NCBI GenBank assembly: GCA_003342895.1
Contig: PTFA01000272.1
Location: forward strand, 1-64,000
Source: Casuarius casuarius
Lineage: Eukaryota > Chordata > Aves > Casuariiformes > Casuariidae
Reading direction: 5' to 3'
DNA: 64,000 nt
Of the stretch, positions 9,501-24,500 are shown piece after piece. The notes beneath the pieces were generated by a model. The model did not search any database, was not told where the DNA came from, and was given only the letters and a program-made list of their open reading frames with translations. The position numbers were made by a program, and so were the translations under genes. Position 1 is the first letter of the stretch. Every line of letters starts with the position of its first letter.

Positions 9501-12500
9501 TTTGAATATAAATCCTGTCCTCAGCCACAGCTTGTTTTCCTACCTCTGTTTTCAGAATAGACCCGTATCTGTATGGTGCTCCCTTTCTCCATCAGGACTA
9601 ACACTCATACCTCTAAACTTGGCTTGCGTCTTGAACTCGATCACCAGGCGGCCATCCTCGCGGATATAGATCCTGATGATCTGCAGCCGGGCCGAGAGCA
9701 CACTGTCTGTCTGAATCCCTGCATGTGCAGCAAGAACAAAGTCACTAGAGGCTGCGTAGACCAGCAGGCCCTAAAGCGAGCTCTGCCAGCCCCACGTAGC
9801 CCCAGATGTGTTTGCGGGAGGTCCAGAAAGGCACAGTTCAATTGGGATCATCCTCCAGTGAATCAGTTATAGATCTCCTCCATTATCCACATATGCTGCC
9901 TAAGTCCTACTCGAGCATAAAGGAAGAAAATGCACTGAGTTCCCCTTCTGACTACTCTATGAATATAACATATTTTACACCAGCTACCTATCAAGGTAAC
10001 CATTCTAGATGATTGTTTCTGTGCGCTCCTTGCCTTAATTCCCCAGTGTCCCTCCTAATACCAAGCTCTGCGAGTCCCTCCTCCAAAATACTTAGTATCA
10101 CCACTGCCAGAAAAAAATTCAAGGCGAAGGAGGGTCCTCAGCAGAGGAGAGGGCCACATAGGGTTCACTGCTGGGAGTACCACAGTTTTAACAGACAGGG
10201 GTAACTATGAGAAGGAAGTCTCCCGATGAGAGCCAGGANGCTGAGGAACATGGCTGCAGCTCCCACATGGGAATCACTGGAAAGTGATGGAGAAAAAACT
10301 CCAGATGTGCTATAGAGAGCAGCTTCTGCCTGGTGGTGGCGAGTTAGGTGACAACACAGGCCTTTTCCTGCACCACTTTCTAGGGCTCAGTGACAACTGT
10401 TTCAATTAACAGAGAGGGGCGGTGGCAGGGCAACAGCTAAGAAAGAACTAAAACCAAGAACAAAACAATTTCCTCAGCCCCCCTCAACCCTCAGGCCCCC
10501 CTCAAATCCCTCAGACCTACCTGTTCTCCAGAGAACAGTATCATAGAAAAAGGAGAACTCCATCTCGGTGTGATGCTCCAGAGATGCCCAGCCTCTCGGT
10601 GCCGTCACATAAATGTAGGACACATAGAGTGGGACATGGACTGTTAAGAAGGACTGAGCAGAGTCCCGTACCTGCCAATAAAACCCCAACAGGTGGTTAC
10701 GCACTGGCTAGAGGATTGACACTGGCTCACACTCACAGCACCCACTGTGCTCAGCTTCTGCTCTGTGAATGGGAAAAAAGCCAGAGGAGCTGCAAGAGAA
10801 GTCTCCTTTCTTCTGGTCCCTGTGGGTATCGAAGCCTCTCTCTCCACAGGGGGAATCACAGATATCCTAAGCGCTTGAAGGACAATGTCAGGAAGAAATA
10901 TCCCTAAGGCAACAGGATGTCTTTGCCCCACAGAGACTGGGCATTATTGCTAAGTAATGAATGAGTACGGCTGAGGGTAGGAAACTTTTCCCTTGGAGCA
11001 GGGATTATTCTCATGTTTGGGTGAGGTACTGTAGGGTGGTGAGAACAGCTTTTCAGTTGACATGATCTATATTAGCTTATTTGTTTGCACACACACACAC
11101 GTGCGTGCTGCACATAAAGAGTAACTGATAAAAGCAGCAAGTTTGAAAGCATTTAACACCTTGCCGTTCTGGGATAGCCGCTCAGGAAGGTTTTCTCTTC
11201 TCCAGCTCACAGCACAGAGGCATGTGCTCGCCCAGGTATGCACTGGAGGCGAGCCCTTCCCCCTCAGTGTCCAAACTGCTCACTGCAAGAATCAGGGGTC
11301 TGCGTCCGTGCTGCAGCGCAGCAGGGCAAGATGCGAACTCCTGTGGGGCCGTGTAGCTGCGCTGGCACAGAGCTCAGCGCGGCGCACGGCGCTCTGCTGT
11401 GCCCCCGCAGCACCCTCGCCACCTCCGCGTCCCACCCCAGGGTGGGGAANGCTGCTGCCGGCGCACTCTCTTACATCACGCAAAGTGCGTGCATCACTCT
11501 AGACCCATTAATACATGGATCTGAATACATGCAATGGGCATAAATGAAGACAGTCTCTCTGTGGGTAATTGGAGGCATACAAATTTTCCAAACTCACTGC
11601 AATGCTAGAATTCACACTAAAAACAATTAGCTCATTTCCAAAAAAGCTATCGCTGGACCACCATTTGAAAAATAATCATGAAAAACTGTCGGGAAAAAAA
11701 GGTATGCAAATACAGAGCGCTCCTCATAGGCTACAAAATCCCTACAACAAGTCAGAGATGACTGTGTGAACTTTCTTTACCTTTTTATGTAGGTACTTNG
11801 GACAAAGATGCAGTTTAAATAAGTATAAGCGTATCTCTCCTAATGCTAAAGTACACACTGTTGTCATTAACACCCCAAACGAAAGAAGCTGTGGTCACAG
11901 TTTCACCACCAAAAAAAAAAAGCTTCTAATTCCATGAATTAAAAAAAAGCAATTTGGCTTGCTCCATACTGCCTGTAAAAGCATCTGCAACAGCACAGCA
12001 TCCTGGCTGAATATACACCATTTACTATCTCCAGAAGGCAGCCGTACTCTGCAAGCCCCTCGCAGAGCCCAAAGAGACACTTTCCAGACTGGCTGGTGCC
12101 AGCCTCCACATGCTAAATTATGCAGTCATTCAGTTCAAGTAGCTCCTCTGCATTTGTGCAAACAACTGGAGCTATAAAAGGAAAGTTAAAGTATTCCACA
12201 CCGGCAGGAATTAAAAGAGACCATGCTGGGCATAACGTTCTGACTGGGAATTTACTGTAGGACTCTAATGTAGGGGAGATATTCCCTCGAGTGAGATCTA
12301 CGTGTATAATCTGTCCATAAGAGGGCAGTGGGACACACCAAAGCAGGGAAAGAGACTATTTTACAAAAGAATGTTGCTGGCTTGTAGTCAGTAAACTAAG
12401 AAATGTCATCAAAATTCCCATGACATCTCTCCACTGAACTACTGGGGGGTACCAACTGATGTGCTTCTACTCCCTGTTCTCTGCTCATTTATGACAGCTA

Positions 12501-15500
12501 AGAATGCAGTCAAAACTGTTAAAGAATACAGCACAGGCGAGAATGTTTTGTAGCTCCAGTACCCCATTATATTTAAGAAAATGCACTGTATATGTATAAG
12601 CTCTTACTCTGTAGAGTAAGAGAATGAAACCTACCTACCCCAACCAAAATAGATGAATGAGATATATTTCACAAAGAACTACTCTTCTTTTGCTAAGAGG
12701 AAAAAAAANCAAACATGTCCCCGCTGTACAGAGCAGAGCAGAAGATACACCTAATAAATATTCACAACCACATGGAGGAGCTTTGCCTGAGAATGGACAA
12801 AAACCTCGATTAGGCGGAAGAGCTTCAGACGTAGCATCTCACCTGGAAGTCAGCNGTTACAGAGCCTCCGCAGATGTCAATTAACTCGGTCATGTCGTAA
12901 TAAGCNTCGAAAGTCCAAATGCAGCTCTTCAGGTTGAGGTGTTTGTAGAGCTGGATTGTCTTTGGCTCCCTCACTGTGGGGTCAAACTGGTAGGGACGAT
13001 CATACCCAGGACCAGGAACGATACTATCCTGGGTCACTTCATCCAGGAATCCTGCCTCTGGGATCAAGAGACATCAGGAAACTTATCACTCCAGATTTTC
13101 AACAGCTTGAAGCCAAGTACCGAGGTCCTGTTTTCACTCTCAAATCATGTCAGTGCCTTTTATTGTACTAGGGCTTAATGCCTCCTCTCCATTATCCTAG
13201 AGGTCAAACTGAGTACATACCTTCCCTTCATGGGTNAAAACGTTACAGGAATGGGGTAACAAACTTACAAACTTATCCATTAGAGGTTAAACTTTAAAAA
13301 ATGCAAAACAACTTGGGTATAAAATGAAGTGTGAAGTACAACAGCCCGTGGCCACTGTGAAGCAAGCTGCATTCACAGACCACGTTACCCTGATTGTCAG
13401 GAAACTCTGCTCACTGCTGTTAGTAGAGGAAGATGAATTACTTTTTTACATAATATCAAAAGTGCCCAGAGGAAGACAGAGCCCTCTCTGCATTTCTTTA
13501 CTGGCTTCTCCCAGCCCCCAGATTCAGAAAGCAATAGCTGGCTTTAAAGATTACCTGAGATGCCTTTAAGGTCTCTGATGGTGACCAGGTTCGAGCAGAC
13601 GTGCTGGTGCCTGTAGATAGACTCGGAGAGCAGGAAATGCAGATTGTGCAGTGGCAGGGTGGAGATGAGGGGCAGCATCCCATCCTGGTGAGGAATTTGC
13701 ACCGAGATGTGGATCCTGGAACAAACGGTGGATGAGAGGGCAGAAAAAGCAGCCCTGGCAGGCACNGGAGCCGCATGCACTACCCTGTGCCACACGGAAG
13801 CAGTGCATGGGCAGGGTAAGCCTGGTAGTGGCAGTCTGGCATTTAGGTACAGCTGGATTTCCTTGTCTATACCTCTGCTCCTCAAACTGTCCCACCAGCT
13901 CCCAGGTCGTTCCCTGCNGGGAAGAGCACCTCTGCGGTGCAGCAGGGCAAGAAGAAGAGAGCGCGAGCGCTGCCCTGAACACCCTGTGCTGCTCACAAGA
14001 GCACGCTGCACGGAGGGATGCGGTTTCGGACATGCACTCTCTTCACAGCCCACACCAGCTCTGTAACCCCAAGGGGCTCCAAGGAGGACCGCACACGCAC
14101 CCTGCTCCCAGCTCACACCTATTGGGATGTTCCTTGTGTTTGACGTCCAAGTACTTCAGAGCAGCAATGAATGACTGTGCCTGGAAACCTCGGGCCGTTC
14201 CCGCTACTACTGGGGTGTGACAAATGGCACTGTCTGTCCCTATGGTAACTATGTTGCTTCTCAGGGGGGTCCCCACATGGCCAGCCTTGTCCACAGCCTT
14301 GGCCACGCAGCGCACATGGAACCGCCGGCTGAAATAAATGCTGTCCAGCACCTGCAGGCAATGAGGAGAGACAAACACGCATGGGGGTCAAAAGCACCTT
14401 CGTAGCGACATCTTACCGCGTCCCAAAACCACCTTGCCCTGGTGCTTTGATGTGGCACGGAGGACAGGCACACGCCTGCACGTGCAGACTAGGAGCACGC
14501 ACACACCGGCACTTGCCTGGCCGTTTTGGCACGCAAGCACAACTGGCCTCTTTTTATTCATGCTGCAGAACACACTCTAATATGTCATGTGCTTTACAGC
14601 TGCCTAACTCTGCCCACATACTGAAAGAAGGGGAAGAGGGAGCCTGAGATGTCATAACCCGTCAAACTCCATCTGTCCCCTGGCACCAGAGAGTTACTGA
14701 AGTGTCTGAGTGCTCACAGCTGCTTCCCAAGTCAACAGAAGTGGTGTTTTCAGCAGGCTCAGTGAAGAATAGTACTAAATTTTCTGAAGCCTAAAGAAAA
14801 AACAAATCCCCAAACAGGCCCCCCATGTTTCATTCCAGTTCCCAAGTCCAAGGAGACTTTACGTCTTAATCTCTGTGTAACTGAAGTGCACGCCACCCAC
14901 GATGCATTGCTCAGACCCCCCCTCTTGCACAAATGGGCATGATTTAGAAACACCCCTGGATGCCTGAAAAGCACTGAGACATCACACACAGCTGGGAGCA
15001 ACTGGGAAAATCCCCCAAAGGAAAAGAGTAATTCTCTCTGTGGGGCAGGGCATGAACCATCCAGAGACACAGAGGTCTCGGGCCACACACAGAGCAACAG
15101 GGCCAAACAAGCACCTGAAGAACAGTGGCTCATAATTTGAGCCATGCCCCTCCTGTACCATAAGAAGAGAGGAAAGAAAGCAGGCAATCACTCAGCCAAA
15201 GCCTGGTAATACAGGTTACATCAGCATACTGAGCTCTCATTTGGGCACAGCCACTTTTCCAAGCGCATGACTTTTCAGCTGCAGTAATGCAACTAAATTT
15301 CACATGTGAGTGATCACACAGCTCACTTGTGTCATGTGCCTTGCCATGCCAGTACGTAGTCACATACCTTATGGTTGACGCTAGTGAATGGCGTGTTGTC
15401 AGTGATGGTTTCAAAAGGTGACCTGGCCCCGTTGCCGTCCGTGGGGGTTGCTACTTCCCAGCTGAACTGTACTGAAGACTGATTGATCCCAGCCTCACTG

Positions 15501-18500
15501 CAGCGTTCCTTCATGACCACATACTTGGGGAAGTGAGGGTCACAAGGAGTGACACAGATGAGCGGATAGCCTGGGGAAGGGGATTTCTTAGCACCCTCTC
15601 TGGTCGCTCCTTCCACACGGTCATAATCAGCCAGGGTGACGACCTGCATGGATGCAAGACAGCAGCATTCAGTCAGACAGGGACAGTTGGGGGTTCAGGG
15701 AAAGAGCAACAAAGGCAATCCTCCTTCCTACACATTCCAAGCCTGCCACGTTATTGCACCTCTTAATTTTGTTTCATAAACTCCACTGGGGTTTTCAGTC
15801 TGTACTCAAAGGACTAAATCACATTCATCGCAACGGACAACTTACCACAGGAGGTGCTGGAAGAATCAGGCTTCCCGCTGCCTCCTGATCCAAAATAGTC
15901 ACTATTGCAGTGCTGGTATCTCCAAGAACAGCATCCACTGGGTCATCTGGACCCAGTACCAGTGAGAAGGACTCATGCCACTCCCGGTCTTCATTGGACA
16001 TGATCTCCACCTTAAAGATGATGTGGTTCACACCTGTGAGAGTATATGTAAGAGAAACAGAAAAAACTCAATTCATCACATTGATGAACCAGATATTGAT
16101 CTAAAGTTCCCACAGAATACTGAACAGCTTGTCTAGGTCATGACCACTGAAACATTACGACAAAACATGCATTATGGNTTTTATTTCCACTCATTTCCAC
16201 TAATAATTGACCCCCCCTTCCTCACAGGAATCTACTCTATACATAAAACTCCAGCTATGACAACTAATCTGATTGATCAGGTGATAGATTTACTAGCAGA
16301 TGCCATCACAGGATTAATAATGCCTGACTTTTATTAGCTGTCTGTAATAAAAATCTACAGTCCAAAGTACACCCCACCCCTGCTGTGAGCATCTCTGCTC
16401 CGACTCTCATGACAGTATGCAGAGCTGCTTGGTGAGGGCTTCTTGGTCTCAGCAACATGGTCTGAGCAGTCTTACAGGATCCTGAACAACTTCCAGTGAG
16501 CCTTACATTCCCTGAGGACCACTTTACCATCACCTGGCAGACACTAGTGCTTCTTTCTCTGTTCTGATCACCCTTCTTGTAATACCTCAGCCCTTTCACA
16601 TCACAATATTACAGCTGTGGCAAAGTGCAGGGCTGCAGCCCAGCGGAGTTGCACTTACTTTAAAGATGACCACATGGCAGGGCCTTATGTAGTATATTTA
16701 AAATATATTACCAAGAACACAGAAAAAACACTCGAAAGGGAAGAAAAAAAAAAAAAGAAAGAAAAGGACCCTTCTTATCCAGCACAGGCTCTGTAAAGGG
16801 ATGAAGTGTGGAACCCAAGAGAAAACACAGCAATATTTGGGATGGCCTTCGAGTCTTTTCAAGTGACATGAATCCCTGTGAGCAGACAGTCTCAACCATC
16901 TTTCTGTTTCCTTAGACAATTACAGCCTGCTCAGTATTTTTTTTTTTTTTATGCCTTGGGGCTTTCATTCTCTCTTCTGAGGAGCTGGTGCTCAGAACGG
17001 AAGCCATTATCGTGGGAGGTTTGAGCTGAGAATGATTAGACTGGCGAGGGGGAAAGGGGAAAGGACATGCCTAACACACAGAGAGGGGAAAAGTCTTGCA
17101 ACCCACTTGTAACACACTGGAGAACTGCATAGCATTCCCTTCCACAAACACTGTGATGAGCTCAAGAACAAACCTCAAATCAAAAATACATCTAAGGGAT
17201 TTGTATTACCCTCCTATAGCTGATGCAGCNACTCCACCAGGAGCAGTTAGACCTACACTGATGTTGTAAGCCTCATGCAAAAAGCATCTTTGTCCAAGTC
17301 TCCTGAATATTTACCTTCATTGTTCCTTTCCCACATGCACAAAACATCGCTGGCCACAGCCCCCCTCGAACCTCCCCTCCAAGGATCCTTTACCTGGGCT
17401 GAATTTGAGCACTCGACTCTTGGGATAGTAATCCACTCCAGCCTGAGCTGAGCCATCACGGGTGCTACAGCGGACTTTTGAGGTCCTATTCTGATCCCCT
17501 CTCCGGACCACCTTGATATTTAAAACAGCAACACCCTCCGGGCCAGGTGGTTCCCGCACTTGATATGAAGCTTCTTCAAACTCAATGGTGGGTGCTAAAG
17601 AAACAGCAGTGAAGAAAAAGCCCCAGGTTGGCACCACAGCTGACTGTTTATAGATGAAGTACATTCCCCTTCAGAACCTGGGGTAAGCCCCTTTCAGAGC
17701 ATATCTACGCCTCTTCAGAGCCAGGGGCTCCTCAAAGCAAGGGCCAAAACTGCAGCTATAAGGTTTCAATGTGAACTAGGGCAAGGGAGAGACAAAACTC
17801 TCCCTTGCCCTGGGCTACAGAGGAAGGCACACGACTTCTCCATCCCCAGCCTCCCACTGAACCACATGTCCCTGCTCCATGCTGTGTGATGGAGACATNG
17901 TTCCCATTCCTGGTCACACCGCGGGGACATACCATTCCCCTCTCTCCCCACAGATCTCTCCAGGCTGTGGCACTGCAAAGGGAACACAACAGCTCCCAGA
18001 GGAAGCACAGCAGCTCCCAGTGCGACTGCAGGGCAATGGGAGATGGGACAAATGGGTGCGTGCAAGCCCCTGTTATTCGATCCCTGCTGTAACACCATGA
18101 CCAGTGCACAAAGCCCCCACATCAGTGACCACATGATGGTCCTGCTCATAGATCGATGGGTCCCCAGCATACAGACTAGTATTTCCGTGACAACAAACCA
18201 AAGCTGCGATCATGCAACTGAAGGTATTTCTTGTGTACTGAATGGAACTCAGAACTGCTGAGGAGACTGTGCTGACTACTTGGAACTACATCCTGCACTA
18301 CAGCTCCCACATCCTTTTTGCACCTCCTCACTTACCATCTTCGTCATTGGTGACAGTTATAGTTGCCATATCCATCTTCCCAATCCTAGCTCCACTCCAA
18401 TGGTTTCCGAGCGGGCTACCAAGATAGACCCGGAACTGCTCTTCTGGTTCAAAGGCAGAGTCATCACTGATGTAAACAGTGCAGTTCTTCACCTAACAAG

Positions 18501-21500
18501 GAGGAGAAAACAGGAAATGTTCATAAATCCCCTGAACCCACTGGAAGGCCAGACTGCTTCCTCACCATCTAGNGTTTAATATCTGAGTACTGTCAGCCCT
18601 GGAAGAAGCACTCTTTTATTTCCAAGGCTATTTCTTCAGGGTGGAAAAACCAGCACAGTTACATGATGAGACACAGCAGCGAAGACATCTACTTCCACAA
18701 ATCAAGAGCTCTCTGCTATAACAGTCCTTAGTCCTATTGACATAGAGGATTTGCTTTTGATGTTTTAACCAGTCTCATCATGAACAAAGACTTCCTCCAG
18801 ACTCCTGTCATATATCCAGAACCAGAGTATTTGTGACTTTAAGCATTTGTGGAACCAGCTCTGCAGAATGCCTCAGACACCAGAGAGTCAATGAGGAGAT
18901 CGGAACCTCTCCCATCCATGGGTCTTCATTCTCTCTAAAAGATTGGTTCAACTCACCTTCTCCCCCTTCAAAAAGGTGATGCGGGACTCCTCTGCATCTC
19001 TCCTCTCTGCAAAGTCCTCCATGACCTCTGCTGTCTGGCTCTGGGTGTAGCACCTGACAGAAGACTCATAGCTCAGGTCCCCCATGCGGAAGATAGGGAT
19101 GTGCAGGGCACCCTCCTTCTCCTTCACCATGTACACATCCTTGCTGAACTGCATACTGGGTACTGCAGGGGGCAATAAGAGTCAAGCAGCAGTGAGCTCC
19201 CCCCGAGAGAGACAGGAGCTAATGGAGGCATGTAAACTCTTGGAGAACTGCTGCATGGAGTCTGACAGCCAGAGAATGAAATGACAGCTTCACTGTGCCT
19301 CAGTAAAGGATTTGGGTTTAAACAAAGCAGTGACCGACTTATTGCCATTAGCCCTCCACGGACAACAGGACTCATAGACCCTGCTGTCCCTCAGAAAAGA
19401 CATGGTATCTCTTAATGACCTACTCCAAAGGCTGCTGAAACTTGTTTCTTCCCTAACATTTTGGTGCTGCTCCAATGTGCTGGAGAACAAGACAAGCCTG
19501 GAAGCGTAGCGATGGTGTGATTGTGAGGCATGTCAGGAAGGGATTATATGAGGACTCAGTACTGAAATAGGTGCTTGGTCTCAAAGCATTATGTCGCTGT
19601 CTGTGGACAGATAAAAATAAATGGTTTGCAGCAAGGAGGGCAGACCGCAACAGAAGATATAAAGGCAGAGTGATTATAGTCTACTACAGAGTTAGCTTAT
19701 GCAGGTGGTGCTTTCTTCAGCCAAGCAAACACGAGAGAGGTTAAAACACAAGAGAAAGGAAACATACCCTGCAACATTCTCACACAGTAGGGGGGACTTT
19801 GGCCCACAGACAGCATGAATGAGGACTGAGCTCTGAGCAGAGGAGACAAAGCCTGCCTGAAAGCAAGGGAATCCTACTGGACAATTCATTCTGCGCTTCC
19901 AAAGACTCCATACTCTTGTGGACAGCGATGCATAGAAAGAACAGGGTAGCCAAATGGAACGGGAGGATCCCAAAACCATAGGCTAAATGCAGCCTAGGAG
20001 TAACTTGGACAAGTCTCCTGCTGTGCAGAAGTGTTGAAGATGAGCCTAGGATGGACCAGACAGAGTTGCCACAGATAGCTTACCATCCTGGAAGATATCA
20101 TTAATGGCCACTACTGCTTGGAAAGGCTTTGTCAACTCAGCTCCATGGGGTGAACTGAGATATACAACAAATGTCTCCAGCCCTTCTATCACCGGGTACT
20201 GAGCGTCATCCAGGATCGTCAGAGTGCAGGACTGAAAAGAAAGCAGAAATCCAACTTTTAGAGATGCAATCTCTCATCCTTCTGTGAAAAGGCAAAGATT
20301 CCTGCCACTCACATTTGGGTATCCCATTCAGGCCTTTTCTATGTTCATTAACCAATGACTGTTCTTCTGGAAACAATGTTCTAGATCAATTATGTGAGAT
20401 ATTCTCAGTGAATCCAGCAGGAGCACTGACCTGATGCGAATCTGTGCCTGACAGATTCATTAACACTTCTCACGTACCATCCAAGTGCCTCACCTCCTTT
20501 GAGGCTGTTAACAGGCAGCAGTACCTGGCACACAGTAATCATGCATTAACCCTCAGCTTCCTTTATACACCCTCTCCTTGTATAGCACTTCCCATCCTCA
20601 TCTCTCAGGCTTAGGAATGCAGAAAGACCATTAAATGCATGGGTGGTGTGAGATACCTAAACACAGACCAGAAGTCAAGAATCCATTGCTATACGATCCT
20701 TTAAAAATCCATTGTCCAAGCCTCTTGACGCAGGAACAATGTCTTTCAAGATCTGCTGTCAAACATCTAACCAATGTTGAGTTCCTCAGTGTCATCAGAC
20801 TGAGCAGACTCATCAGCGACTGAAGGGGCTCCTTACCTCTTCTGTCCTGCCTGGCCTGAACTCTATTTTCCTGGAGCTGGGGATATAGTCGATTCCTGGG
20901 CTGGCAGATGGAGGGTCTGACGTCCGAGTGGCACACCACACAGAGANGGGGATGGAGAGATCAGGTCCCTGCCGGAGGACTGGAATTTCAATGTTTCCTG
21001 TATTATCAGTTGCACACAAGAGAGCCAAGGTTAGAAGGCAGCCAGACACCACAAAACCACCTCCTCTATCTTTGGTGTGCCCTTCTCCCTTCATCACTGC
21101 CCCNGCACTGAGCACAGACCATTGCAGAGAGCAATCCCCAGCCCTCCCCTCAGGGGCAGAGGAAAGAACAGAAACCCGCCNAGAATCTTCTACGATCTGC
21201 AGAAGTGCACTAGACCCCTCTTTCTGGTGCCTCACTCTGGTGAAAACGTGCATTCACGGTAAGCACCCCACACACTGCACAGCAGCCCCGAAGAGCCCCT
21301 GCTGTTCTTCACCTGCAGCCTCACTGACGGTAAAAGTAGCATTTCCCAGGAACACAGTAGAGGCATCGTTGGGACCACTGATGAAGACGCTGGCTGAAGC
21401 CAGGCTTCCAATGCGGGCATTATCGGAAGCATCAGCCAATACGATCTCAAATTCCTCCTCCTCTTCATATTCGCTGTCATCAATTAGTGTGATGTCACAT

Positions 21501-24500
21501 GCTGACATGGTGACACCCGGCCCAAAAACAATGCGGCTGTCATCTGTCATCCCTCGGGACTTGAAGTCGGAGCCAGACTCCAGCATATAAATACTGCTTC
21601 CCTTGGCTGATTTGGAGACAGTGTAACAAACGGCAGACACGGTNTTGCTGGAGTCCCCTAAGACACAACGGAAAAACCCATATGTCTATGCAAATTCTTT
21701 TACTCTATTTGGCGGAGAAGTTAGACATTATTCATTTAAATAATGAATAAATTAATTTTAAAAAAAGCACCTTTCACAAAAGGGGTCGGGGAGTATAAAC
21801 ACCACCATCCTTGCTCCTAAACTAGCACAAAAGCAGGCTTAGGTCTGACTTCCANGCGTACAACAAACCTGCACTCTCGGTCACTACTCTCTGGGAACCG
21901 ATGGTGCTTGCCTTTGAGAGAATATACAGCACAGTGACAGGGTCTGCACAAAGCACAGTATCTAGATCACAGGGAAGAAGCAAACAGAAACAAAGGTTTG
22001 CTTCTGCTCACACTGGCAGGAGAAATGGATCCAAAAGCAGAGAACTTTAGCTTAGTGAGACTTGAAACAGGCCTGGGAAAGAAAAAATCAAGCTATCTGC
22101 CCTGCCTTGTTTCCTGTCATTTCAGTTGCACCATAAAACTACTTCTGAAGAAATCAAAAAAAAAAAAAAAAAAAAAGATCCAAACCAAACCAAATCCCTA
22201 GGGAACACCAATTGTTTTGGCAGTCACTCGTATTTGCCTGGCAACTGGCAACAGTCCTTTGCCTGAGTCTGCCAAAGGTATNTACTGCAAAGACTCCACA
22301 GAAGCTTTGCACTGATCCTACTCACGTGATAAAAGACTGCAGGATACACTCAATAAACTGTTTCTGTTGTCTATAAAGTACAGAAATAAAAGCCAAGCTC
22401 TAGCAGCCACAGCCACTTCACAGGACACTGGCAGGTCCTACACTTGTCACTTGTCACCCTCCTGTTGACTACAGTCTCCAGGACTTCCCATCCACCGTCT
22501 GCAGAACGGGCATAGGCTCTGCACATCACCCCCACAGCGCTCNGTGCTTGCAGAGCCACTTTCCATCCTGTGCCACAGGATCTCACAGGAGCACAGACAG
22601 TCGCTCTGTCTGGCTCGACCCACCTTTCCTTTCAACGGGAGCAGAGAGAAAACCAGCGCTCTCGCTGACGTGGTACATCTTCCTGTCGAACTGGAGGGTG
22701 GGCTCGTCCTCGGCATCAGTGATGAAGACTGTGGCCCGGGTGATGTTTCCCAGCAGAGCGTAGGCCGGCATGCTGAGCTCCACGGCAAAGCTCTCCGTGC
22801 TCTCAAAGACGTTGTCATCNTTAATGACGATGGTGCAGGCCTTGGTGTCCTCCCGCTCCTCAAACTGCACCTGGAAGGGGGAAAGCAGCAATATGCGCGG
22901 TCATTGGCAAACTGCTCTCTCGGGATCAAAATTTTCTGTCCTTCCTGCCTCCCCTTCATGTCCTGTGCATGGGGCAGTGTCATGCAACAGCTTATGCCCA
23001 GGATAAAGGATGACTGAATGCGAAAGGCAGCAGCAAATGCAATGCCTGGGCCCCTACCCCTCCTGATCTCAGCCACGGTTTTAGCCTTTTGCATGACCAT
23101 GAGCAGCAATCCTGCCTAGGCAAGCCTGTAACATTTGTGGTCTATCAAAACACTGCCCCAAAGGGTATCTGCCAGTATAAAGCCCTGATAAAAAAAGAGA
23201 CCCTTTCTGAAAGAAATAAAACACAGACTTTTAGAAATGAAATACTCTGACAGTCTCCACCACGTTTTTATCAGTTCTACTACGACTCTTTAGCATTACA
23301 GGCACCATGAGCTTTACAAAGAGACAGTGTTTCTAGCTCTCATGCACAAACACCTCACTGACCTTTCTTGGGGTCACAGGAATCACAAAAACTACTTCAA
23401 TTTTTTAAAAAAAGTAGTAGTACTGCTTAAATATGCTCAAAATCATGACACTTTATCAAATAATTATGAAACCCAGGGCTTTTGGCTGCTCCCAAAGCTG
23501 TACAGGACAAAGACAAAGGAGGGTAGATCACCAGGAAAAGTGGGCTTTCTGAAAAAGTTCTTAGCAAACCATTGGGGAAAAGACATCAATATGAATTCCC
23601 AGTGCTATGTTGAGGATCACTAACACAATCATTAGATGGACAAAGAGGGAAACGGCAAATGGGAAAACAGGGGTAGCTTTATCCCATATGCAGCACTGCA
23701 GAGACAGACTTTATGAAATTACAGTGTCCATATTCTAAGAAAGACTCTAATGGAAGAAGTGGCTGGGGACAGAGAAAAACCCTAGCAATTATTTGTGACA
23801 CTTCTGCTTCCCACCAATTTCCCAGTGGGCCCTGCCCTCCCATCTTCACCGTTGCTCCAGGCTTGCTGGCACATGCCACAGCCAGGCCTTCCTCCTCCCA
23901 GCGCTCCCAACCTACCTGCCCTGCGTACTCCACGTAGTCCTGCTCTCCGGGCTGTGAACCGGCGCTGGAGGTGGCTGTTCCCTGCTCTGTGCGGCACAAG
24001 ACGATTGCGTACTGGTTGAGGTTACCAATCCGCCGCACAGTGACACTCACAGAGCCCGCACTCTCGCTGACATTGTAGCTGAAAACATATTAAACCAGGA
24101 CAAATACCAGGCACTGCTTAACAGACTAGCTGATGGCACTGACATGCTACAGGGAATGCGGGGATTAGGACCGTCAGACTGGGGAGCAAACTCCNTGTGT
24201 TAATACTGATACTGAACCCCACAAACTCAAGCTGACTGATGCCTCTACAGAAAGTCCAGGGGACACTGATAACCAAGACACAAGTGGTATCCTCCAAACC
24301 AGGGACTTGGGTAGATGTCAGCTATTCAGCAACCCTGCTCCATGGTTTAACCCAGCAGACGCTTCTCCTCACTGACAAANGCACGAACTCCCTCTTCCAT
24401 ACTGGCTGCTATTGGCCCCTCCACACACCTAGAAATCAATGGTGGGACTGCCATGTGCGGAACTACAGTGCACGGCAGTGAGTCCTCAGTCCTGACGGCT

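Noticed and set aside
22447..23109. Minus-strand frame of 220 codons overlapping exon w26
   Set aside because: It is in a different phase from FRAS1 and extends through flanking introns. The Calx-beta reading uses another frame.
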